DNA of 6,907 nt from Brachyspira pilosicoli (GTDB lineage: Bacteria; Spirochaetota; Brachyspiria; Brachyspirales; Brachyspiraceae), in assembly GCF_019402445.1 (NCBI RefSeq), contig NZ_SRZM01000275.1, positions 1 to 6,907 on the forward strand. Direction: 5' to 3'. The notes beneath the pieces are model-generated. The model ran no database searches. It saw nothing but the letters and a program-made list of their open reading frames with translations, and was not told where the DNA came from. Shown here piece after piece: positions 1-5,661 of the stretch (positions are counted from its first letter, which is position 1; the number at the start of each line of letters is the position of its first letter). The position numbers and the translations under genes were made by a program.

Positions 1-59
1 ATATAATATATTATACTAATTAAATATATTAATCATATTATTTATATAGAATTAAGATT

Positions 60-626
60 ATGTTGAAAAAGATAATAATATATTCATTTTTTACTGTTTT
101 AATTTATAGTACATCTGGTGCTAAATTGTTTTCATATTTTCCAACAGATTCAGCATTGGGTTTTTCTTTAAGATTTAGTTTTCCTCTTCAAGCATCATTA
201 GGAGTAACAGGAAAGTTTGAAGGAATACCTTTTATGTTTGGTGGAACATTAAATCTTGGTATATCTAGTAAAGGAGCATCTTGGTTTGGTTTTAGTGCCA
301 GTGCCGATTGGTGGGGATATACAACTAGATTAGGTCAATTAGGTGATTCTGATGTAATGTTGTATTTAGGTCCTGGTGTAGAAGCTATTTTCAATTTTGC
401 AACTAAGTATGTTAATATAGAAGCTGATTTTAGAATACCAGTTGGAATATCATTTATAGTAGAAAAAGATTGGGAAATATTTTTGCAATTAACTCCTGCG
501 TTAAATGTGATATCAGTAGGAACTAGAGGGTTTGCCACATTTGGTTGGTATCCAGAAAATAGTGGTTGGGCATTTAGTGATTTCTTTAGGTTTTATGGAG
601 ATTTTGGCTTTAGGTATTGGTTCTAA
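60..626 (+). CDS. Small exported protein, probable outer-membrane β-barrel
   Basis: 188 residues of unknown specific function. The N-terminus has two lysines followed by a hydrophobic stretch (about residues 5-18) and a plausible signal peptidase I site after Ser-Gly-Ala (about residue 21); no lipobox cysteine is present. The mature part is rich in Gly, Phe, Trp and Tyr, with alternating hydrophobic/polar stretches typical of transmembrane β-strands. It ends in Phe-Arg-Tyr-Trp-Phe, matching the C-terminal aromatic signal recognised by the BAM machinery. The mature size (about 167 residues) suits an 8-stranded barrel. The general pattern recalls small spirochaetal barrel proteins such as the BAPKO_0422 type, but this is only a resemblance. 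The start has no strong Shine-Dalgarno sequence, though the signal peptide begins directly at this ATG. It stands alone, with a 242-base gap before the next gene. It could instead be a periplasmic β-sandwich protein. Confidence 0.8.
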   Translation: MLKKIIIYSFFTVLIYSTSGAKLFSYFPTDSALGFSLRFSFPLQASLGVTGKFEGIPFMFGGTLNLGISSKGASWFGFSASADWWGYTTRLGQLGDSDVMLYLGPGVEAIFNFATKYVNIEADFRIPVGISFIVEKDWEIFLQLTPALNVISVGTRGFATFGWYPENSGWAFSDFFRFYGDFGFRYWF

Positions 627-779
627 AAGCGTATAGAAGTTTATTTTAAGACAAAGTATATCTTCCGATAATGTATATTATGTTAACTAGTGTATGTGCT
701 TTTTTATTAGAGTTTATACCACTATATATAAATTATTGTTAGTTTTAATTCTATATAATATTTTTAATATTTTACTTCA

Positions 780-802
780 CAAAAGATTGTTGACAAAAGA
801 TT
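780..802. repeat. Short direct repeat overlapping the glmM -35 box
   Basis: The nonamer CAAAAGATT occurs at 780-788 and again at 794-802, 14 bases apart start to start. The TTGACA -35 hexamer (790-795) lies between the copies and shares its last two bases with the second. The spacing is longer than one helical turn, and the repeat may be chance in such A/T-rich DNA. A role as a regulator or DNA-bending site is only a possibility. Confidence 0.35.
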
Positions 803-818
803 ATTCATAAATTATCAT
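790..818 (+). promoter_or_regulatory. Sigma-70-type promoter for the GlmM-type mutase
   Basis: A perfect TTGACA -35 hexamer (790-795) is followed by a 17-base spacer and a TATCAT -10 hexamer (813-818), one mismatch from TATAAT. Transcription would start near 825, leaving a leader of about 45 bases that contains the TTGGAG ribosome binding site (852-857) in front of the ATG at 869. This is the best promoter match in the window. No riboswitch-like structure fits into such a short leader. Confidence 0.75.
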
Positions 819-868
819 ATTTAGAAAGTTGATTTAAAAAATATAATAAAATTGGAGTTTAATAAAAT

Positions 869-2236
869 ATGCCAACTTTAAAAACAAGTATATCAGGAAT
901 TAGAGGAATTATTGGAGATGGTTTAGATATAAGCACTATAGTAGATTATACTTCTGCATTTGCATCTCTTTTTCCAAAGAAAGCAAAAATTTTAGTAGCA
1001 AGAGATACAAGAATAACAGGAGAATCTATATTAAATGCTGTTGTAGCTACCTTAATGGCATCTGGAATAAATGTAATAGATATAGGAATAACACCAACAC
1101 CAACTGCGTTATATATGGTAGAAAAACTAAAAATACATGGCGGAATCATGATATCTGCAAGTCATAATCCTATAGAATGGAATGCATTAAAGCTTATAGG
1201 TAAAGGCGGACATTTTTTAGATGAGAAGGCTGTTAATGAGCTTATGAAGCTTTATGATAAAAAGGCTAAAAGATTTGTTAAGGCATTAGAGACTGGAACT
1301 TATCAAAAAATAGATAATGCCATAGAAGAACATATAAAACGTATTTTAAGATTTATAAATGTTGAAAAGATTAAAAAAGCAAATTTCAAAGTTGCTTGTG
1401 ATTATGTTAACGGAACTGGATTATTTGCTACTCCTCCATTACTTAAAGCATTAGGAGTTAAAGAAGTTTCTATAAACAAAGAACATACTGGTAAATTTGC
1501 CCATGTTGCTGAGCCTTCTGCTACAAGCATGAAAAGTTTATCTGAGTTGGTAAAGAAAAACAAAGTAAATATAGGATTTACTCAAGACCCTGATGCTGAC
1601 AGGCTTGCCTTAGTATTAGATGACGGTACTATAATAAGCGAAGAGTATACTTTAGCTTTATGTGCTAAATATTTATGGTTGTCTGGAAAAGGAAATGCTG
1701 CTGTAAATTTATCTACTTCTAGAATGATAGATGATTTAGCTAAAGAGAAAGGATATTCAGTTGACCGTACAAAAATTGGTGAGATAAATGTTTCTTCTCA
1801 TGTTGTGAAAAATAAATTATATTTTGGAGGCGAAGGAAACGGCGGTATAATAGTGCCTGCTGTAACTCCTGGAAGAGATTCACTTTTAGGTATTGCTTTA
1901 ATATTAGAACTAATGGCTACTACTGGAAAAACTATAAAAGAATTAGTTAATGAAATACCAAAATATGAAATAGTAAAAGAGAAATTAGAAGTTGCAAAAA
2001 TTGATGAGAATAATTTCTTAAAGCAAATAAAAGAAAAATACAATAAAGCTAAAATTACAACTATAGACGGAATAAAAATAGATTTAGAAGACTCTTGGCT
2101 TCATGTTCGTTCATCAAATACAGAGCCTATAGTTCGTATTATTGCTGAGGCAAAAACTAAAAAAGAAGCTAAGGAATTAATTTCTATAGCTATTAATATG
2201 ATAAAGGATAATAATAAAACTAAAAAAACTAAATAA
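869..2236 (+). CDS. glmM: Phosphohexomutase, archaeal-type phosphoglucosamine mutase
   Basis: 455 residues, normal for the α-D-phosphohexomutase family, with all four domains present. Visible motifs, in order: the N-terminal substrate phosphate loop Ser-Gly-Ile-Arg-Gly (9-13); the catalytic phosphoserine loop Ser-Ala-Ser-His-Asn-Pro (96-101, phosphorylated Ser98); the Mg2+ loop DPDADR (240-245, ligands Asp240, Asp242, Asp244); the sugar-recognition loop GEGNGG (321-326); and the C-terminal phosphate clamp RSSNTEP (414-420, with Arg423). GEGNGG, rather than the GEMSG of phosphomannomutases or the GEQSG of standard bacterial GlmM, is typical of the archaeal-type GlmM group. The likely reaction is glucosamine-6-phosphate to glucosamine-1-phosphate for UDP-GlcNAc and peptidoglycan; phosphoglucose or phosphomannose activity cannot be excluded. 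TTGGAG lies 11 bases before the ATG. The last residues are a Lys/Asn-rich tail. It appears to be transcribed from its own promoter at 790-818. Confidence 0.9.
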   Translation: MPTLKTSISGIRGIIGDGLDISTIVDYTSAFASLFPKKAKILVARDTRITGESILNAVVATLMASGINVIDIGITPTPTALYMVEKLKIHGGIMISASHNPIEWNALKLIGKGGHFLDEKAVNELMKLYDKKAKRFVKALETGTYQKIDNAIEEHIKRILRFINVEKIKKANFKVACDYVNGTGLFATPPLLKALGVKEVSINKEHTGKFAHVAEPSATSMKSLSELVKKNKVNIGFTQDPDADRLALVLDDGTIISEEYTLALCAKYLWLSGKGNAAVNLSTSRMIDDLAKEKGYSVDRTKIGEINVSSHVVKNKLYFGGEGNGGIIVPAVTPGRDSLLGIALILELMATTGKTIKELVNEIPKYEIVKEKLEVAKIDENNFLKQIKEKYNKAKITTIDGIKIDLEDSWLHVRSSNTEPIVRIIAEAKTKKEAKELISIAINMIKDNNKTKKTK

Positions 2237-2295
2237 AAAAACTTTCTGCTACCCTACTCTATTATGTTTTTTTATTTATTATGTAATTTATGTTT

Positions 2296-2326
2296 TTTAC
2301 AAATTATAAAAAAATAGTTTTATTAT
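2296..2326 (+). promoter_or_regulatory. Weak candidate promoter before the CAP-domain gene
   Basis: TTTACA (2296-2301) and TATTAT (2321-2326) resemble -35 and -10 hexamers but are separated by 19 bases, longer than ideal. The 123-base gap after the mutase gene has no hairpin terminator, so readthrough from upstream is also possible. In such A/T-rich DNA this match carries little weight. Confidence 0.25.
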
Positions 2327-2359
2327 TATAACAGAAAAATAAATTGGAGATAAACTACG

Positions 2360-3133
2360 ATGAAAAAAATTAGTTTAGTAATGATTTTTATATTAATAAC
2401 AGCTTTTGCATTACATGCAGATGTTATTGAAGATGAAGTATTTAGATTAATTAATTTAGAGAGAAGCAAGGTATCACTTCCTCCTCTTCCAAACAATCAG
2501 AGATTACATTCTTTAGCACTTTATCATAGTGATAATATGGCTAAAAATAAATTCTTTAGTAATACAGATTTAGAAGGTCTTGACTCTAAAGGAAGACAAT
2601 TAAAATTATATCCTGAAATGGTTGGAAATATTACAGAAAGTTTCACAAAGTTAGATGTTATACCTTTAACTGATAAAAATGCTGCTGCTAGTATTGTTAA
2701 AAATTTAATGAATACACCAGACTACAAAAAAGTAATATTATCAAAAGATTTTAATGCTATGGGAGTTGGTGCTTCAAAGAGAGGTGTTGGAGTATATACA
2801 ACTGTAACTTTAGCAAATATTATAGCTGAGTCTGTTAATTTTAAGTCTGAAGTTAAATATGGTGATGATATTACTGTGCAATATAGAATATTAAATAAAG
2901 CACCATTTACAGATTTTAAGATAGCTGTTGAAATGGCTGACCCTAAGGCTCAAATAGTTGGAGATGACGGCAAAACTTATGTTGGTAAAGTAATATATGA
3001 TGTTACAGATGCAGGAAACACTGTTATAAGCAAAACATTTAAAGCAGAATATGGTAAAGGAGAATACAAAGTTTCATTACTTTATAAGGGTGAACATTTT
3101 TCAAGTAATACAAGAGTTATAACAGTTAAATAA
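2360..3133 (+). CDS. Exported CAP/SCP-fold protein with C-terminal β-domain
   Basis: 257 residues. A signal peptide covers residues 1-20 (Lys-Lys, hydrophobic core, Ala-Leu-His-Ala cleavage site). Residues about 24-155 follow the bacterial CAP (YkwD/SCP-like) pattern: a Leu-Ile-Asn-Leu-Glu-Arg helix, Leu-Pro-Pro-Leu, His-Ser-Asp-Asn-Met with Phe-Phe-Ser, Gly-Asn-Ile, and Met-Gly-Val-Gly near the end. The residues that usually form the His/Glu cavity look replaced: Asn68 where Phe-Ser-His is expected, Gly89 where Glu-Asn-Ile is expected, and Tyr122 where Gly-His-Arg is expected. Residues about 160-257 are β-rich and resemble an Ig-like domain. It probably acts in the periplasm or at the surface, in binding rather than catalysis; the ligand is unknown. 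GGAGA lies 9 bases before the ATG. ExbD follows after 16 bases, suggesting co-transcription. Confidence 0.8.
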   Translation: MKKISLVMIFILITAFALHADVIEDEVFRLINLERSKVSLPPLPNNQRLHSLALYHSDNMAKNKFFSNTDLEGLDSKGRQLKLYPEMVGNITESFTKLDVIPLTDKNAAASIVKNLMNTPDYKKVILSKDFNAMGVGASKRGVGVYTTVTLANIIAESVNFKSEVKYGDDITVQYRILNKAPFTDFKIAVEMADPKAQIVGDDGKTYVGKVIYDVTDAGNTVISKTFKAEYGKGEYKVSLLYKGEHFSSNTRVITVK

Positions 3134-3149
3134 TAAAGAGAATAATACA

Positions 3150-3560
3150 ATGAAGTTTAGACATAGGTTTACAATAAAAAAAGGTATAGATTTAACTCCT
3201 ATGATGGATATAGTATTTAATTTACTAATATTTTTTATGATAGGAGCTACAATTATGCAAACTCCCCAAATAGAGATTAGTTTACCTAAGTCTACTTCAG
3301 CTGTAGGTAAAGAAAAAAATGAAACTATAATAATAACTATATCTAAAGAAGGCAGTATATACGTTAATGAAGAGGCAGTAAATGATATAGATGGATATCT
3401 TAATAATTTAGCAAAAGTTGAAGGAGAATTAGCTAAGCCTGTAGAGATAAGGTCGGATGAAGATGTTAGAACTCAAGTTTTAATATCTGTGATAGACAGT
3501 GTGAAAAATGCTGGTTTTACAAAATTAGGTATAGCAACAGATACTAAAAATAATAATTAA
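3150..3560 (+). CDS. ExbD/TolR-family biopolymer transport protein
   Basis: 136 residues, the usual ExbD/TolR length. It has a short basic cytoplasmic N-terminus, then a single transmembrane helix (about 18-38) preceded by Ile-Asp-Leu-Thr-Pro-Met-Met-Asp. Asp20 matches the essential proton-carrying aspartate of ExbD, TolR and MotB. The periplasmic domain (about 40-130) includes the typical Val-Glu-Ile-Arg-Ser-Asp-Glu-Asp segment and the closing Asn-Ala-Gly-Phe-Thr-Lys-Leu-Gly-Ile-Ala-Thr strand. Family members work with an ExbB/TolQ channel to couple the proton gradient to outer-membrane transport or envelope maintenance. No ExbB/TolQ, TonB or TolA gene is visible here, so the partner must be encoded elsewhere. 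The sequence cannot separate ExbD from TolR function. The start is supported by AAAGAG 9 bases upstream and by the correct distance to the transmembrane helix. Confidence 0.9.
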   Translation: MKFRHRFTIKKGIDLTPMMDIVFNLLIFFMIGATIMQTPQIEISLPKSTSAVGKEKNETIIITISKEGSIYVNEEAVNDIDGYLNNLAKVEGELAKPVEIRSDEDVRTQVLISVIDSVKNAGFTKLGIATDTKNNN

Positions 3561-3595
3561 AAAAATTAATATAATAATAATTAGGAGTATTTTTT

Positions 3596-4168
3596 ATGAA
3601 AACAGTAGATGCAAGAGGCGTTCCTTGCCCAAAACCTTTAATATTAACTAAAACAGCTTTAACAAATGCTAGTATTAATGAAGAGATTGAGGTGCTCATT
3701 GATGATGAAGTGGCATTCCATAATATAACTGATTTTCTAAACAACAATAAAATAACATATTCTAATAATGGAATGAATTTCAAAATAACAAAAAACAAAG
3801 AATTATCACAAAATGAATCATCAAAAGAAAAATCATCAGGTCCAGTAATCGCTGTAGTAGATAAAAAAGCTATGGGACAGGGAAACGATGAACTTGGAGA
3901 ATTATTATTAAAAGCATTTTTAGGAGCTTTAAAAGATGCTTCTCCAAAACCTGAGGCTTTATATTGTTATAATGGTGGAGTTTATTTAGGAATTGATGAG
4001 CCTTATAAAAGTTTGTTGCAAGAGCTTAGAGATGCTGGAATAAAAATATTTTTCTGCGGAACTTGTGTTAAGTTTTATGAATTGGAAGGAATAAAAGTAG
4101 AAGAGCAAACTAATATGCTTGGTATAATAGAGGCTATGGCTAATGCTTCTGCTGTAATAAGAGCATAA
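3596..4168 (+). CDS. yedF: YedF-type selenium/sulfur metabolism protein (TusA + DsrE-like)
   Basis: 190 residues with the two-domain layout of the YedF selenium-metabolism family. The N-terminal TusA/SirA-like domain (1-66) begins Asp-Ala-Arg-Gly and carries the CPKP motif (11-14), whose Cys11 is the expected sulfur or selenium carrier residue. A Ser/Lys/Glu-rich linker (about 67-82) leads to a DsrE-like domain (83-190) with Gly-Asn-Asp-Glu-Leu-Gly, Cys124 in a Tyr-Asn-Gly-Gly-Val context, and a Cys-Gly-Thr-Cys pair (154-157). It probably accepts S or Se as a persulfide or perselenide and passes it on in the cytoplasm; this is inferred from the family. AGGAG lies 8 bases before the ATG. It precedes a cysteine desulfurase-like gene by 6 bases, which strongly supports a shared pathway. 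No in-frame TGA is seen, so it is not itself a selenoprotein. Confidence 0.9.
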   Translation: MKTVDARGVPCPKPLILTKTALTNASINEEIEVLIDDEVAFHNITDFLNNNKITYSNNGMNFKITKNKELSQNESSKEKSSGPVIAVVDKKAMGQGNDELGELLLKAFLGALKDASPKPEALYCYNGGVYLGIDEPYKSLLQELRDAGIKIFFCGTCVKFYELEGIKVEEQTNMLGIIEAMANASAVIRA

Positions 4169-4174
4169 TTTTTT

Positions 4175-5290
4175 ATGAGCAAATATTATTATTTCGATAA
4201 CTCAACAACGAGTTTTCCTAAACCTAAAGAAGTTGCTGAAGATATGAGTAATTTTTTACTTAATATTGGAGGCACTTATGGAAGGGTAAATACCAAAAGA
4301 GGAAAATACACTACTGAAAAAATAGAAGAATGCCGAGAGCTTTTAGCGAATAGGTTTATAGGCACAAAAAATGATTCTAACATTGTATTTACTTCTGGGG
4401 CAACAAGGGCTGTTAATGATATATTAATAGGGTTAGATTTGCATGATACAAAAGTTTTAATTTCATCATTAGAGCATAATGCAGTACTAAGACCTATTTA
4501 TCATTTATATAAAAACAAAAATGTTGAATATCAATTAATTCCTTCAAAGGACGGAGGGAAAATTGATATAGAAGCTTTATCTGAAATAGTAAAAAAAGAT
4601 AAAATATCGCTTGTTATAGTTAATATGGAAAGCAACATTAGCGGAGTTATACAGCCTATAAAAGAGATAAAAGAAACTCTCAAAGATATTCCCCTACTCG
4701 TTGATGCTACTCAGTATATAGGTGTTGGAGATATATTTGCTGATGATTGGAATATAGACTATTTAGCATTTACTGGTCATAAAGGTCTACTTGGTCCCAC
4801 TGGTACAGGCGGTTTTTATGTGAAAGACCCTAGTAAACTTAAAGCTTCATATTTTGGAGGAGGATATGGGGACGGTTTTGAAACGCCTTATAGTGTACCT
4901 GAAATATATGAGGCAGGTACTCCTAATACTGTGGGTATTATAGGGCTTTTGGCAGCATTAAAAAACAGACCATCATGGAATATAACAATAGATGATATGA
5001 TAGACACTATAAAAAAAATAGAAAGCTCAAATAAATATAAACTAATTTGGTCTAGAGATAAATCTTCACAGGGTTTTTTATTTTCTATAGAGTGTGATTC
5101 TCATATGGCTGAAATTGCTCATAGATTATATGATGATTATAATATAGAGTGCAGATATGGTTTTCATTGTGCAATTTTAGCTCATAATTTTTACAACAAT
5201 AATAATGGTGCTATAAGATTTTCTTTTTCACCATATACTACAAAAGAAGATTTAGAATATTTAGCTGATGTACTTATAAACAAATTATAG
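4175..5290 (+). CDS. Class V aminotransferase, cysteine desulfurase/selenocysteine lyase-like (EF2568 type)
   Basis: 371 residues, close to the family length. PLP-fold landmarks are intact: N-terminal Tyr-Phe-Asp-Asn-Ser-Thr-Thr-Ser-Phe-Pro-Lys-Pro; Thr-Ser-Gly-Ala-Thr (73-77); Glu-His-Asn-Ala-Val-Leu-Arg-Pro (100-107); Asp-Ala-Thr-Gln (177-180, Asp177 pairing with the PLP ring nitrogen); Gly-His-Lys (201-203, Lys203 as the Schiff-base lysine) followed by a Gly-Pro-Thr-Gly-Thr-Gly loop; and Glu-Ala-Gly-Thr-Pro-Asn (246-251). The catalytic cysteine is probably Cys332 in His-Cys-Ala-Ile-Leu-Ala-His, where Ile replaces the more usual Pro. The enzyme should split cysteine or selenocysteine into alanine plus S or Se. 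The group is typified by EF2568, encoded beside an orphan selD in Enterococcus faecalis (known from the family). A strong Shine-Dalgarno is lacking; AAGAG (4159-4163) lies inside the end of yedF, suggesting translational coupling. Confidence 0.88.
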   Translation: MSKYYYFDNSTTSFPKPKEVAEDMSNFLLNIGGTYGRVNTKRGKYTTEKIEECRELLANRFIGTKNDSNIVFTSGATRAVNDILIGLDLHDTKVLISSLEHNAVLRPIYHLYKNKNVEYQLIPSKDGGKIDIEALSEIVKKDKISLVIVNMESNISGVIQPIKEIKETLKDIPLLVDATQYIGVGDIFADDWNIDYLAFTGHKGLLGPTGTGGFYVKDPSKLKASYFGGGYGDGFETPYSVPEIYEAGTPNTVGIIGLLAALKNRPSWNITIDDMIDTIKKIESSNKYKLIWSRDKSSQGFLFSIECDSHMAEIAHRLYDDYNIECRYGFHCAILAHNFYNNNNGAIRFSFSPYTTKEDLEYLADVLINKL

Positions 5291-5302
5291 GATTTTTAAT
5301 AT

Positions 5303-5521
5303 ATGACTAAAAGTTTTTGTTATTTAAAAACACCAAGGGATTTAATAAAGGCAGAGAAAATATTAGCAGATGCTGGTATTGAAGTAATTGTGCGTCCTGC
5401 CCCAGAGCCTATATTTGGTGTTTGCAATATGGCTATAGATATAAGAGATAATGACAAAGTATATATAGTTTCTCTGCTTGAGGCAGCTGGTTTAGTGGTA
5501 TTAATAAAAGAAAGTGAATAA
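5303..5521 (+). CDS. DUF3343 putative Se/S carrier-like protein
   Basis: 72 residues, matching the small DUF3343 family described as Se/S carrier-like. The order is a β-strand (Cys-Tyr-Leu-Lys-Thr), a helix (residues about 12-24, Ala-Glu-Lys-Ile-Leu-Ala-Asp-Ala-Gly-Ile), then Val-Arg-Pro-Ala-Pro-Glu-Pro and the conserved cysteine Cys41. Here the motif reads Cys-Asn-Met-Ala, where the family often has Cys-Gly. A second helix and a terminal strand complete a ferredoxin-like ββα-type mini-fold. It likely handles S or Se on Cys41 for the YedF and desulfurase pair upstream; the exact role is not established. The gap to the desulfurase gene is 12 bases, and the ribosome binding site AGGA (5289-5292) overlaps that gene's TAG stop codon, supporting one operon. 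It is the last gene of the rightward block. Confidence 0.82.
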   Translation: MTKSFCYLKTPRDLIKAEKILADAGIEVIVRPAPEPIFGVCNMAIDIRDNDKVYIVSLLEAAGLVVLIKESE

Positions 5522-5536
5522 TATATATAAATAAAT

Positions 5537-5661
5537 ATGAATAGTATGATTTAATACCAACTTTGTATTTGCACTTTTTGGTTCTTTTGACGAAGTCCGC
5601 ACCGCGAGCTGCGGGAAAAAGAACCATAAAAAATTATATATTTTCACTATATACTATTCAT
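5537..5661. repeat. 11-base perfect inverted repeat around the GC-rich hairpin
   Basis: ATGAATAGTAT at 5537-5547 and its exact reverse complement ATACTATTCAT at 5651-5661 bracket the convergent intergenic region. The pair's midpoint (5599) nearly coincides with that of the GC-rich hairpin (5602), so the whole 125-base stretch could fold as one nested stem in RNA or as a cruciform. The right arm includes the stop codon and the last codons of the antiporter gene. It could be the ends of a miniature inverted-repeat element, part of a two-way terminator, or chance. Confidence 0.45.
5575..5630. repeat. GC-rich nested hairpin between convergent genes
   Basis: TGGTTCTTTT (5579-5588) pairs perfectly with AAAAGAACCA (5617-5626), extended past one mismatch by TTT/AAA (5575-5577 with 5628-5630). 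Inside, CCGCA (5597-5601) pairs with TGCGG (5610-5614) around an 8-base loop, and an alternative CCGC/GCGG stem (5602-5605 with 5611-5614) competes with it. Bases 5589-5615 are about 74% G+C (20 of 27), in sharp contrast to the surrounding DNA. T tracts lie before and A tracts after the stem, the reverse of an intrinsic terminator on either strand. Its place between convergent genes still suits transcription end-point control or 3' end protection. It looks like a dispersed genomic repeat, but no second copy is in the window. Confidence 0.7.

Noticed and set aside
1..17. TATAAT (2-7) and TATACT (12-17) as the promoter of the first gene
   Set aside because: The matching -35 region would be outside the window and the DNA is almost pure A/T, so these matches are not informative.
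668..705. Possible terminator after the first gene (ATAAT/ATTAT stem at 668-681 and T6 tract at 700-705)
   Set aside because: The stem is only 5 A/T pairs and lies 18 bases before the T tract, so it does not form an intrinsic terminator.
335..2043. Minus-strand open frames at 335-538, 946-1149 and 1798-2043
   Set aside because: All are antisense to strong genes, with no ribosome binding site pattern or recognisable protein features.
3570..3575. Perfect TATAAT before yedF as a -10 promoter box
   Set aside because: No -35-like hexamer lies at the right distance, and such hexamers are common by chance in this AAT-repeat spacer.
3544..3798. Minus-strand open frame over the start of yedF
   Set aside because: It is antisense to the conserved CPKP domain of YedF and its end is low-complexity Tyr/Asn/Phe from the AT-rich spacer.
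3596..5521. Selenocysteine (in-frame TGA) in YedF or DUF3343
   Set aside because: Both genes have complete family-length frames with Cys at the functional positions and TAA stops; no recoding is needed.
5433..5627. Minus-strand open frame beginning inside the hairpin and running antisense to the DUF3343 gene
   Set aside because: Its start sits in the repeat and the remainder mirrors the DUF3343 coding sequence; no independent support.
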